From: Subtercola sp. PAMC28395
GTDB taxonomy: Bacteria; Actinomycetota; Actinomycetes; Actinomycetales; Microbacteriaceae
Assembly (NCBI RefSeq): GCF_018889995.1
Contig: NZ_CP076547.1
Coordinates: forward strand, 2,480,001-2,544,000
Reading direction: 5' to 3'
Length of the DNA stretch: 64,000 bases
In this document: positions 13,439-23,235 of the stretch, one piece after another
Position numbering within the stretch: position 1 is the stretch's first letter
Layout: each line of letters starts with the position of its first letter
Made by a program: the position numbers and the translations under genes
The notes under the pieces: generated by a model
The model's database searches: none
What the model was told of the DNA's origin: nothing
Seen by the model: only the letters and a program-made list of their open reading frames with translations

Positions 13439-14806
13439 GAGTGCTTCCTGTTTTCCACGCTGCGACGCTTGCCGCGACCTCAGCGCTGTCGAGCACGGTG
13501 CCGCCGAAGACGGTCGGGTAGCCGTGATGGAAGGTGTACTCGACCCGGCCCGACAGGGCCATGCCGAGGAACGGTGAATTCGTGCTCTTCCCAGCGAGCC
13601 GGTCGAGACCGAAGACGCTGGTGCTGTTCGGGTCGTGGAGGGTGAAGTTGGCCGGGGAGCCGACTTCGAACGCGTGCGAGTGGTCGGCAAGGCGGCCGAT
13701 CTCCGCCGGGGTCTGCGAGAGCACCCGGGCGATGTCTGCCCACGTGAGCAGGCCGGTGTCGACGAGCGCCGTCTGGGCGACCGAGAGCGCCGATTCGAGG
13801 CCGACCATGCCGAATGACGCCGCGTCCCACTCGGATTCCTTCGATTCGGCGGGGTGCGGCGCGTGGTCGGTGGCGATGATGTCGATCGTGCCGTCAGCAA
13901 GCCCGGCACGAAGCGCATGCACGTCGTCGTCCCGGCGCAATGGTGGGTTCACTTTGTACCGCGCGTCATAGGAACGGATGAGGTCTTCGGTGAGCAGCAG
14001 GTGGTGGGGTGTCGCCTCGGCCGTCACCGCGATGCCGCGGGATTTCGCCCAGCGGATGACCTCGACCGAGCCGGCAGTCGAGACGTGACAGACGTGCAGC
14101 CGGGCACCGACGTGCTCGGCCAGCAGCACGTCGCGCGCAATGATCGACTCCTCGGCCACGGCCGGCCAGCCCTTGAGCCCGAGTTCGCTTGAGAGTGCAC
14201 CCTCGTTCATCTGGGAGTTCTCGGTGAGTCGTGGGTCTTGCGCGTGCTGTGCGACGACCCCGTCGAAGGTCTTCACGTACTCGAGGGCCCGGCGCATGAG
14301 CAGCGAGTCGTGAACACACTTGCCGTCATCGGAGAAGACCCGGACGCGAGCTCGTGAGTGCGCCATGGCGCCGATCTCGCTCAGTCGTTCACCGGCAAGG
14401 CCGACGGTGACGGCGCCGATCGGGCGCACGGTTGCGAAGCCAGCGACATCACCCAATGCCTGCACCTGTTCGACCACGCCTGCAGTGTCAGACACCGGCA
14501 AAGTGTTCGCCATGGCGAAGACACTCGTGAACCCGCCGGCCGCAGCCGCGCGAGTGCCGGTGAGAACGGTCTCGCTCTGCTCGAAACCCGGCTCGCGCAG
14601 GTGCGTGTGGAGGTCGACCAGGCCGGGCAGGGCGAGCAGGCCGTCTGCATCGATGACCGTGGCGCCATGGGCGTCGAGCGAGCGACCCACCGCCCTCAGG
14701 CGACCGCCCTGTACGAGGAGGTCAGCCCGCTCACCGGTGGGCAGGGTTGTACCCGAGACCAGGTAGCCGAGGCTCGCAAGTGTGTCTGTGCTGGAAGGTG
14801 AGTCGC

Positions 14807-14810
<4 letters not shown>
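13431..14810 (-). CDS. pyrC: Dihydroorotase
   Basis: Cyclises carbamoyl-aspartate to dihydroorotate. The 459-residue protein is a class I dihydroorotase: zinc site [10 protein letters not shown] (about residue 66), [26 protein letters not shown] and the catalytic Asp in ATDHAPHP (about 317). The start is GTG at 14810, sharing 4 bases (GTGA) with the pyrB stop. The product's next enzyme, dihydroorotate dehydrogenase, is not in the window. Confidence 0.97.
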
Positions 14811-16359
<1,549 letters not shown>

Positions 16360-16400
16360 CTACCCCACGCAACGAGGGTGACCGAGGTGGGAGACACGTT

Positions 16401-16823
16401 CTAGTGCGTGACGCCCTTGGTCTGGGCGATCTTCGCGAGGATGCCGTTGATGAACGGGGCAGAGGCCTCCGTCGACATCGACTGGGCGGCCTCGACTGCT
16501 TCGGCGATGGCCACGTTGTCTGGCACATCATCGTTGTAGAGGACCTCCCAGATGCCGATCCGCAGGAGTGCGCGGTCGACGTGCGGCATGCGGCCCAGGG
16601 TCCAGCCCTTGGAATACGTCTCGATCAGCTCATCGATCTCGTAGCCGTGCGACACGACTCCGTCGACGATCTCCCTGGCGTACTCCCACGACGCCTCACG
16701 AGCGGGTTCGGTCAGCGCCCTGGCTGCCTCGGCCGCAAGGGATTCGTTGATGGAGATCTGCCGGACATCCGCCGCATACAGAACGTCGAGGGCTCGCTTG
16801 CGTGCTTTAGTGCGTGCACTCAC
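16401..16823 (-). CDS. nusB: Transcription antitermination protein NusB
   Basis: NusB with NusE (S10) binds boxA RNA and supports antitermination of rRNA operons. The 140-residue helical protein begins SARTKARKRALDVLYAADV, a clear NusB N-terminal helix with the Arg-rich RNA face, and ends in the family's RIGIWEVLYNDDVPDNVAI helix region. The start is a GTG at 16823, 9 bases after the efp stop. The efp-nusB-pyrR order is common in actinobacteria. Confidence 0.96.
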   Translation of the reverse strand: MSARTKARKRALDVLYAADVRQISINESLAAEAARALTEPAREASWEYAREIVDGVVSHGYEIDELIETYSKGWTLGRMPHVDRALLRIGIWEVLYNDDVPDNVAIAEAVEAAQSMSTEASAPFINGILAKIAQTKGVTH

Positions 16824-16832
16824 GGCTCTGAA

Positions 16833-17402
16833 TCAGCTCTTGTCGCTGACGCGGCCGAGGTAGTCGCCCGTGCGGGTGTCGACCTTGACCTTGGTGCCCT
16901 GCTCGAGGAACAGCGGAACCTGGATCTCGTGGCCGGTCTCGACCGTCGCGGGCTTGGTGCCGCCGGTGGAGCGGTCGCCCTGCAGGCCCGGCTCCGTGTA
17001 CGTGATCTCGAGGATGACCGAAGCGGGCAGCTCGACGTAGAGCGGTGCGTCTTCGTGCAGCGCGATGGTGGCCATCTGGTTCTCGAGCATGAACTTGGCC
17101 GCGTCGCCGACCACGGCGTCAGTCACGGTGAGCTGCTCGAAGGTGTCGGTGTCCATGAACACGAAGTCCTGGCCGTCGTTGTAGAGGTACTGGTAGTCAC
17201 GACGGTCGACGTTGGCCGTCTCGATCTTCGCCCCGGCGTTGAACGTGCGGTCGACGACCTTGCCCGAGACGACGTTCTTGATCTTGGTGCGAACGAATGC
17301 CCCGCCCTTGCCCGGTTTGACGTGCTGGAATTCGATGACAGCCCAGAGCTGCCCATCGATCTTCATCACTACGCCGTTGCTGATGTCACTTGTCGAAGCC
17401 AA
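16833..17402 (-). CDS. efp: Elongation factor P
   Basis: EF-P relieves ribosome stalling at polyproline. From the TTG at 17402 the product is 189 residues and starts (M)[19 protein letters not shown], which aligns with the conserved EF-P N-terminus; an in-frame ATG at 17417 would add five residues (MNGSP) but has no better ribosome site. KOW and two OB domains are visible; the loop around KPGKGGAFV carries the modifiable residue. The C-terminus ends [13 protein letters not shown]. Two hairpins lie just upstream, one of them very long. Confidence 0.95.
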   Translation of the reverse strand: MASTSDISNGVVMKIDGQLWAVIEFQHVKPGKGGAFVRTKIKNVVSGKVVDRTFNAGAKIETANVDRRDYQYLYNDGQDFVFMDTDTFEQLTVTDAVVGDAAKFMLENQMATIALHEDAPLYVELPASVILEITYTEPGLQGDRSTGGTKPATVETGHEIQVPLFLEQGTKVKVDTRTGDYLGRVSDKS

Positions 17403-17431
17403 GGGTGATCCATTCATTTGAGAAAGTGCGG

Positions 17432-17447
17432 GGGCCGGTTGCGGCCC
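17432..17447 (-). other. Small GC hairpin just upstream of efp
   Basis: GGGCCG (17432-17437) and CGGCCC (17442-17447) pair around a 4-base loop, 30 bases before the TTG start and 15 before the alternative ATG. It could affect ribosome access to efp. Confidence 0.4.
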
Positions 17448-17471
17448 GACATACGAGTGTAGTTGAAAGCA

Positions 17472-17533
17472 GATCGACTTTCCCGATGGTGCAGCACAAA
17501 GGCGAAATTGCTGCACCAGGGGGAAAATCGATC
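17472..17533. repeat. Long imperfect inverted repeat between aroB and efp
   Basis: Two 25-base arms (17472-17496 and 17509-17533) are complementary at 22 of 25 positions around a 12-base loop. The inner 10 bp (TGGTGCAGCA / TGCTGCACCA) are perfect; the outer GATCGA and TTTCCC blocks also pair. It fills the space between the aroB stop and the efp leader. There is no T-run, so it is not a classic terminator. It could be an attenuator, an RNA-processing site or a relic of a small palindromic element. Confidence 0.85.
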
Positions 17534-17550
17534 GACTCGGGTGGGGGAAG

Positions 17551-18633
17551 CTACGAACCGATCTCCTGGTACGCGGCGAAGAGCAGCGAGGTCTCGGGGC
17601 CGGCGAGCACGGTGGGCTTGCCGATGTCGTCGAGAACGATGAACCGGAGCATGCTCCCCCGGGCCTTCTTGTCGCGTTGCATGGCGGCGAGCAGGGTCTT
17701 CCAGCGGCCGACCGGGTAGGTCGTCGGCAGGGTCAGGGACTCGAGGATGCTGCGGTGACGGTCGACCGCGCCATCAGAGAGACTCCCGGTGAGCCTGCCG
17801 AGCTCTGCGGCGAAGACCATGCCGACAGACACCGCGGCCCCGTGCCTCCACTGGTAGCGCTCGGTGTGCTCGATGGCGTGGCCCAGCGTGTGGCCGTAGT
17901 TCAAGATCTCGCGGAGGCCCGCCTCCTTGAAGTCCTCCCCGACCACCCTCGCCTTGAGGCCGATCGAGAGTTCGACCATGCGCCTGAACGGGGCGCTCGT
18001 CGGGTCGGTCGCTACCTGGACATCGGCCTCGATGATGTCGAGGATCTCGGGTTCCGCGATGAAGCCGGCCTTGACGACCTCGGCGAACCCGGCGAGCAGG
18101 TCGTTGCGAGGCAGGCTGACCAGCGTGTCGAGGTCAGCGATCACCGTGCTCGGTGCGTAGAAGGCACCGACGAGATTCTTGCCCTCCGCCGTGTTGATCC
18201 CGGTCTTGCCGCCGACTGCTGCATCCACCATGCCCAGCAGGGTGGTCGGTGCCTGGATGAGCTGAACACCGCGCAGCCAGGTTGCAGCCACGAAACCGGC
18301 GAGGTCGGTCGTCGATCCGCCGCCGAAGCCCACGATCGCATCTGACCGCGTGAAGTCGGCCTGCCCGAGGATCTGCCAGAGAAACGAGGCGACCTCGATG
18401 CGCTTGGCACCCTCACCGTCAGGCACCTCCGCCAACAGAACCTCGTAGTCGCCCTTCAGCTCGTCACGCAGGGCCGAGGCCCAGTCCGCCAGCGGTGGCG
18501 CGTGCACGAGGAGCACCTTGCGCACGCCGGGTGCGAGCGACGCACCGATCCGGTCGAGCACCCCTCGCCCGACGATGACGTCGTATGCGCTGTCGCCACC
18601 GACATGGATGATCGTGGGGCTGTCCGCGGTCAT
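17551..18633 (-). CDS. aroB: 3-dehydroquinate synthase
   Basis: Converts DAHP to 3-dehydroquinate, step two of the shikimate pathway, with NAD and a divalent metal. The 360-residue protein has the NAD loop [21 protein letters not shown] split over residues 103-123, [19 protein letters not shown], and the metal-binding Glu/His residues in the [12 protein letters not shown] region (about 267). The ATG overlaps the aroK stop by 4 bases. Confidence 0.97.
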   Translation of the reverse strand: MTADSPTIIHVGGDSAYDVIVGRGVLDRIGASLAPGVRKVLLVHAPPLADWASALRDELKGDYEVLLAEVPDGEGAKRIEVASFLWQILGQADFTRSDAIVGFGGGSTTDLAGFVAATWLRGVQLIQAPTTLLGMVDAAVGGKTGINTAEGKNLVGAFYAPSTVIADLDTLVSLPRNDLLAGFAEVVKAGFIAEPEILDIIEADVQVATDPTSAPFRRMVELSIGLKARVVGEDFKEAGLREILNYGHTLGHAIEHTERYQWRHGAAVSVGMVFAAELGRLTGSLSDGAVDRHRSILESLTLPTTYPVGRWKTLLAAMQRDKKARGSMLRFIVLDDIGKPTVLAGPETSLLFAAYQEIGS

Positions 18634-19229
18634 GAATCTCTCCCTTGTGCCGGGCCCGGGGTCGGTCCTGGCTTTTCAGCTTCGAACTGCTGTGCGTCGC
18701 GCCGCCGTGTTTCAGAGTGCCCGGCTTGGAACTGCCCAGCCTCAAACTGCTCAGTGATCCACGCCGCGACATCATCGGCGATGTCGTCGGCCTTGCGGTG
18801 CGAGGTGTCGATCGTGAAATCGGCGAGGCTGTCGTAGAGCTCGTGCCGGGCATCCACCAGTCGTTGCCACGACTCGATGTCGGGCACCAGCGGGCGCCGG
18901 GAGTTGCCCAGGCGCTTCTGCACGGCCTCGGCCGACGCGGTGAAGAGAACGACCAGACAGCCGTCGAGGTCGCGCTGGGTGGCCTCATTGAGCACAGCGC
19001 CGCCGCCGAACGAGACGATGCCGCCGCCGGCAAGCGCGGTGACGACCTCGGCCCGCTCGAGCGCACGGAACGCTGGTTCGCCGAGGCTCTCGAAGATCGC
19101 AGGGATCGGGCCGTTCGTGGCTGCGATCTGCTTGTCGGTGTCAGTGAAGGCCATATCGAGCAGCTTGGCCACGCGTCGGCCGATCCGGGTCTTGCCGGCC
19201 GCCGGGGGGCCGATGATGACGATGGTCAC
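18630..19229 (-). CDS. aroK: Shikimate kinase with low-complexity tail
   Basis: Phosphorylates shikimate with ATP. The GTG at 19229 overlaps the aroC stop by 4 bases (GTGA) and gives 199 residues beginning [19 protein letters not shown], where GPPAAGKT is the P-loop. Also seen are DTDKQIA, the shikimate-binding [21 protein letters not shown] and the adenine-site RRPLV. The core ends near residue 155; the rest is a Gln/Glu/Ala-rich tail with the repeat [11 protein letters not shown], longer than usual for AroK (about 170 residues). Confidence 0.95.
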   Translation of the reverse strand: MTIVIIGPPAAGKTRIGRRVAKLLDMAFTDTDKQIAATNGPIPAIFESLGEPAFRALERAEVVTALAGGGIVSFGGGAVLNEATQRDLDGCLVVLFTASAEAVQKRLGNSRRPLVPDIESWQRLVDARHELYDSLADFTIDTSHRKADDIADDVAAWITEQFEAGQFQAGHSETRRRDAQQFEAEKPGPTPGPAQGRDS

Positions 19230-20449
19230 GCGAGAGGGGAAGTCGGATCGTCGATGCTGGCCGTTCCGGTGCGCAGTGCGGCCGGGATCGCAGCCATGTA
19301 GGCGTCGAGGTTGCGTTTCGTCTCTGTAACCGAGTCTCCGCCGAACTTCTCCTGCACGGCGTTCGCGAGCACGAGGGCGACCATCGCTTCGGCGACCACT
19401 CCCGCTGCGGGTACGGCGCACACGTCTGAGCGTTGGTGATGCGCAGCGGCTGCCTCGCCGGTTGCGACATCGACCGTGCGCAGGGCGTGAGGGATCGTTG
19501 CGATCGGCTTCATTCCCGCACGAACGCGCAGAACCGTGCCCGTGCTCATTCCGCCCTCGGTGCCCCCGGCCTTGGCGCTCAGGCGGGAGATCTCGTCGTC
19601 ACCGACGATGAGTTCGTCGTGCGCCTGTGAGCCGCGCCTGGTCGTCGTGAGAAAACCGTCACCGACCTCGACGCCCTTGATCGCCTGGATGCCCATGAGG
19701 GCGGCGGCGAGCTGCGAGTCGAGCCGCCTGTCCCAGTGCACGTGCGAACCGAGTCCGGGCGGGAGGCCGTACGCCAGCACCTCGACCACGCCGCCGAGGG
19801 TGTCGCCGTCTTTCTGGGCTTCGTCGACTTCGGCGACCATGCGTTCTGAAGTCGCGGGGTCGAAGCACCTCAGCGGGTCGGCGTCGAGGCGATCGACATC
19901 GCCCGGGGTCGGCAGTGCAGAGCCCTCAGGCACGCGCACCGGCCCGATCGACAGCGTGTGGCTCACGAGGGTGATACCGAGTTCTGCGAGAAAATTGCGC
20001 ACCACAGCGCCGAGGGCCACCCGGGCCGCGGTCTCGCGAGCACTGGCGCGTTCGAGAATGGGCCGAGCCTCGTTGAAGCCGTACTTCTGCATGCCGACGA
20101 GATCGGCGTGTCCGGGCCGGGGGCGGGTGAGCGGAGCTCCTCTGCCAGCGCTCGGCACGTAGTTCTCGATCGGCTCGGAGCTCATGACGTCGACCCACTT
20201 GGGCCACTCCGTGTTGCCGATCCGAATGGCGATCGGACTGCCGAGCGTGAAGCCGTGCACGACGCCACCCGAGATCGAGACCTCGTCCTGCTCGAACTTC
20301 ATGCGCGCGCCCCGACCGTAGCCGAGTTTGCGGCGCGCCAGATCGGCACGAATATTTTCCAGGGAGACCGGGATGCCCGACGGGAGGCCCTCAATGACTG
20401 CAATGAGTTCAGGCCCGTGCGATTCTCCGGCAGTGAGCCAACGAAGCAT
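19226..20449 (-). CDS. aroC: Chorismate synthase
   Basis: Forms chorismate from EPSP using reduced FMN. The 407-residue protein carries the signatures [20 protein letters not shown] at the N-terminus, [15 protein letters not shown] (about 108), and the C-terminal block with [19 protein letters not shown]. Basic residues for substrate (R at position 40 and 46 region: [13 protein letters not shown]) are intact. EPSP synthase (aroA) is not in the window. A 63-base gap separates it from aroE. Confidence 0.97.
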   Translation of the reverse strand: MLRWLTAGESHGPELIAVIEGLPSGIPVSLENIRADLARRKLGYGRGARMKFEQDEVSISGGVVHGFTLGSPIAIRIGNTEWPKWVDVMSSEPIENYVPSAGRGAPLTRPRPGHADLVGMQKYGFNEARPILERASARETAARVALGAVVRNFLAELGITLVSHTLSIGPVRVPEGSALPTPGDVDRLDADPLRCFDPATSERMVAEVDEAQKDGDTLGGVVEVLAYGLPPGLGSHVHWDRRLDSQLAAALMGIQAIKGVEVGDGFLTTTRRGSQAHDELIVGDDEISRLSAKAGGTEGGMSTGTVLRVRAGMKPIATIPHALRTVDVATGEAAAAHHQRSDVCAVPAAGVVAEAMVALVLANAVQEKFGGDSVTETKRNLDAYMAAIPAALRTGTASIDDPTSPLA

Positions 20450-20512
20450 GAGTAAAATCCTCCCACAGTCTGCGGCGTTCGAGTGCAGCCACCGATTCAG
20501 CGGCCGCCGCTG

Positions 20513-21364
20513 TCAGCTGGGGAGGCCGACGGCACGCTTCATCGCCGTGAAGACCTCGTCTTCGCGATCGAGCGGCAAGAGGGGGTCTCCGGTGACGAAG
20601 ATGCGCACCTGGCCGAGCGCCTGGTGCGCCAACATGGCGAGGCCAGACACGGTCACTCCCCCGGCGCCCCGCCACGCGGTGCCCAGCACGCTCGGCCACG
20701 GGTCATACGCGACATCCAGAAGCACGGCACCGCGCGGCACCGCGAGAATGTCGTCCGGGGCGAGTTGCAGCGCACCCCCCGGCAGCGTACTGATGGTGAC
20801 GTCGGCGACCAGGTCGCTCGTCAGTGCATCGCCGAGGTGCACTACGGAGACGACGAGGCCCGCACGGGCCGCAACGTTCACGATCTCTTCCGTCTTGTGC
20901 GGCGACCGTGCGGCGACGGTCACCTGTTCGGCCCCGAGATTCGCGGCGGCGACCATCGCCGAGCGCGCCGTAGCCCCGGCACCGAGGATGAGTACGTGCG
21001 AGGTCTGCCGGATCCCCACGTCGGCCAGGGCCCCGACGATGCCCGCGACGTCGGTGTTGAATCCCTGCACCGTCAGTTTCGACTGCGAATGATCGAGTGC
21101 GACTGTGTTCGAGGCGCCCGTCATCAGCGACTGCACATCGACAGAGTCGACGAGTGCCAGCGCTTCCTCTTTGAGCGGCATGGTGAGCGAGAGTCCGCGC
21201 CACGAGTCGTCGAGCCCGAGTACGAACTCGCCGAGTTCGCCCGAGCTCACTTCGGCCCGCGTGTACTCCCAGTCGAGGCCGAGTTCCCGGTACGCCGCAG
21301 TATGCAGCAGGGGTGACTTCGAGTGAGCGATCGGCGAGCCGAGAACGGCAAAGCGTGAGCTCAT
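20513..21364 (-). CDS. aroE: Shikimate dehydrogenase
   Basis: Reduces 3-dehydroshikimate to shikimate. The 283-residue protein has the substrate site VLGSPIAHSKSPLLHTAAYR, the catalytic Lys in LTMPLKEEAL (about residue 66), a Rossmann loop VLILGAGATARSAM (about 124) and ATISTLP-type residues TISTLPGGALQL. The ATG overlaps the mltG stop by 4 bases, as is common in actinobacteria. Confidence 0.95.
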   Translation of the reverse strand: MSSRFAVLGSPIAHSKSPLLHTAAYRELGLDWEYTRAEVSSGELGEFVLGLDDSWRGLSLTMPLKEEALALVDSVDVQSLMTGASNTVALDHSQSKLTVQGFNTDVAGIVGALADVGIRQTSHVLILGAGATARSAMVAAANLGAEQVTVAARSPHKTEEIVNVAARAGLVVSVVHLGDALTSDLVADVTISTLPGGALQLAPDDILAVPRGAVLLDVAYDPWPSVLGTAWRGAGGVTVSGLAMLAHQALGQVRIFVTGDPLLPLDREDEVFTAMKRAVGLPS

Positions 21365-22722
21365 GGGCAGGCGGTGGCGTTGCCGGCCTGATAGAGGTCC
21401 ACGGCGGCATTGTGCTGGCTGAGGTTGTCAGAGAAGCAAGTGAGGCCGGAATCGAGATTGACCGTCACGAAGTACAGCCACGTGCCGTCTGCCGGGTGCT
21501 GGGCCGCGTCGATCGCTGCGTCGCCCGGGTTCGATATGGGCCCGACCGGTAACCCGGTGAACACGTAGGTGTTGTATTTGTTCGACTCGTCGTTGCGCTC
21601 GGCATCTGTCGTGTCGACGCGCTTCTGGCCCGTGCCGTAGGCCACGGTCGCGTCGGACTGCAGCGGCATCCCATCGGCGATGCGGTTGAGGAACACTCGC
21701 GAGACCTTGTAGAAGTCGGCCGTGCTCCCGCCTTCCTTCTGGATGATCGACGCGAGAATCAGCGTCTTCTCCCTGTCGGCCGGGGCCACACCGGCCGCGT
21801 CGAGCGACTGGAACGTGCGGTCGACCATGGTCTTGACCAGGTCATGCGCGCTCATTCCCGGTTCGAAGGAATACGTCGCCGGAAAGAGGTACCCCTCGAT
21901 GTTCGGTGCTGAGGCATCGATGCCGAACTGAGTGAAGTTGGCTGCTTCGGCCTGGAGGTCGGCCAGTGGCACACCGGTCGCCGTTGCGACCTGTGAGAGC
22001 GCGTCGGCTGCGATCGTGCCCTCGGTGATGACGACCTGCGCCGTGACGTGGTTCGCCGGATCCTGCAGGGCCGTCAGGGCCGCCTGGGAGCTCATCTGTT
22101 TGGCAAGCGTGTATGTGCCGGGCTGGAAGACGACGGTGGGCTGCTTCAGCAGGAGGTTGTAGAACCCAGCCGAAGACTTCACGACGCCGGCAGCAGCGAG
22201 GTTGTCGCCGATGGTGGAGCCATTGTCGCCGCTGGCTATCACGAAGCTGACCTTCTCGCCGGTGCCATTGCCGGTGTAGTCGTCGACCTCCTTCGCGCCG
22301 AAGATCTTGTTGATCTGCGGTGCATACGAGGTGTAGATCGAGGTGCCGACTGCGGCGAGCCCGCCGACGAGTACGACGGCGACGATGATCGCAATGATCC
22401 CCCGCCTCGACTTCTTACGGTTGCTTCGCTGACGCCGGGGCTGCCGGGGGCCCTTGGGTGGCTTTGACCTGCCGCCGGCGGCGGGTTCGCTCTGGTCGGC
22501 AAGCAGCTCGTCGATCGCGGTGCTCGTGGTTCGGGAGTTCGCTGCGCCTGCGGTGTCGGCGGATGCGGTGGTGCCGGTGGTTCCGGGAGCGCCTACCGTC
22601 GGCGGGTTGCCCTGGGCGGACTGCTCGCGCGCCTCACGTCTGCTGCTGGGCTGTGCCGCGCTCGGCACCTCCCGGAAGAACTCGGCGAAGGGGTGGTTCT
22701 CGGGTGGCTGGGGGTCAGTCAC
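21361..22722 (-). CDS. mltG: Endolytic transglycosylase MltG
   Basis: Membrane-anchored lytic transglycosylase that cleaves nascent peptidoglycan. The 453-residue protein has a long disordered cytosolic N-terminus (1-95), one membrane span (GIIAIIVAVVLVGGLAAVGT, about 104-123) and an extracellular LysM-like plus YceG catalytic domain. The active-site helix reads LILASIIQKEGG: the family usually has two acidic residues there (ASIxEKE), so one is Gln here and one Glu is kept. PLQSDATVAYG follows. It overlaps the ruvX stop by 8 bases. Confidence 0.93.
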   Translation of the reverse strand: MTDPQPPENHPFAEFFREVPSAAQPSSRREAREQSAQGNPPTVGAPGTTGTTASADTAGAANSRTTSTAIDELLADQSEPAAGGRSKPPKGPRQPRRQRSNRKKSRRGIIAIIVAVVLVGGLAAVGTSIYTSYAPQINKIFGAKEVDDYTGNGTGEKVSFVIASGDNGSTIGDNLAAAGVVKSSAGFYNLLLKQPTVVFQPGTYTLAKQMSSQAALTALQDPANHVTAQVVITEGTIAADALSQVATATGVPLADLQAEAANFTQFGIDASAPNIEGYLFPATYSFEPGMSAHDLVKTMVDRTFQSLDAAGVAPADREKTLILASIIQKEGGSTADFYKVSRVFLNRIADGMPLQSDATVAYGTGQKRVDTTDAERNDESNKYNTYVFTGLPVGPISNPGDAAIDAAQHPADGTWLYFVTVNLDSGLTCFSDNLSQHNAAVDLYQAGNATACP

Positions 22723-23209
22723 TATTCGTTCCTTGGTTCGGGTCGACGACTGATCCGGGTGGTCTGCCTGACGCTCGCTCGGTGTCCAAAGCGTGTTGCA
22801 AGAGTATAACCGCGGCTACTTGATCGATGACTGGGCGTGAGTTCTTCGTGTTCCGTCCTGAGCGGTGCAGGGCCGATTGGGCAGACACGGTCGTGAGACG
22901 TTCGTCGATCATCCGAACACCGATGTCGAGCTGTGCGTCGGTTGCACCAGCGAGGCACCGTGCCGCGAACTCTTCGGCGTCTGCTGTCGACGGCGTCGAA
23001 GCACCAGAGAGCGAGAGCGGGAGCCCGACGATGAACTCGAATGCCTCGAGCTCCCGTGCGATGGCGAGAATTCGCAGAACGTCTGAGTCGCCGCTCGCGG
23101 CGCGCGGCACCGTCTCGACCGGGGTCGCGAGCATGCCGTGGAGGTCCGACCGGGCCACTCCGACCCGTGCCTTGCCCACGTCGATGCCCAACCGCACTCC
23201 CGCTCGCAC
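22715..23209 (-). CDS. ruvX: RuvX/YqgF-type pre-16S rRNA nuclease
   Basis: RNase H-fold protein needed for maturation of the 16S rRNA 5' end. The 164-residue product starts MRAGVRLGIDVGKARVGVA, where GIDVGKARVG holds the first catalytic Asp; ERLTTVSA (about 112) and the final Asp in VIDQVAAVILLQHAL complete the site. Length is normal. It lies 26 bases after alaS and overlaps mltG, the standard alaS-ruvX-mltG-aroE order. Confidence 0.94.
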   Translation of the reverse strand: MRAGVRLGIDVGKARVGVARSDLHGMLATPVETVPRAASGDSDVLRILAIARELEAFEFIVGLPLSLSGASTPSTADAEEFAARCLAGATDAQLDIGVRMIDERLTTVSAQSALHRSGRNTKNSRPVIDQVAAVILLQHALDTERASGRPPGSVVDPNQGTNSD

Positions 23210-23235
23210 GTCGTCGTCCGCAGTTCTCAGCGAAA

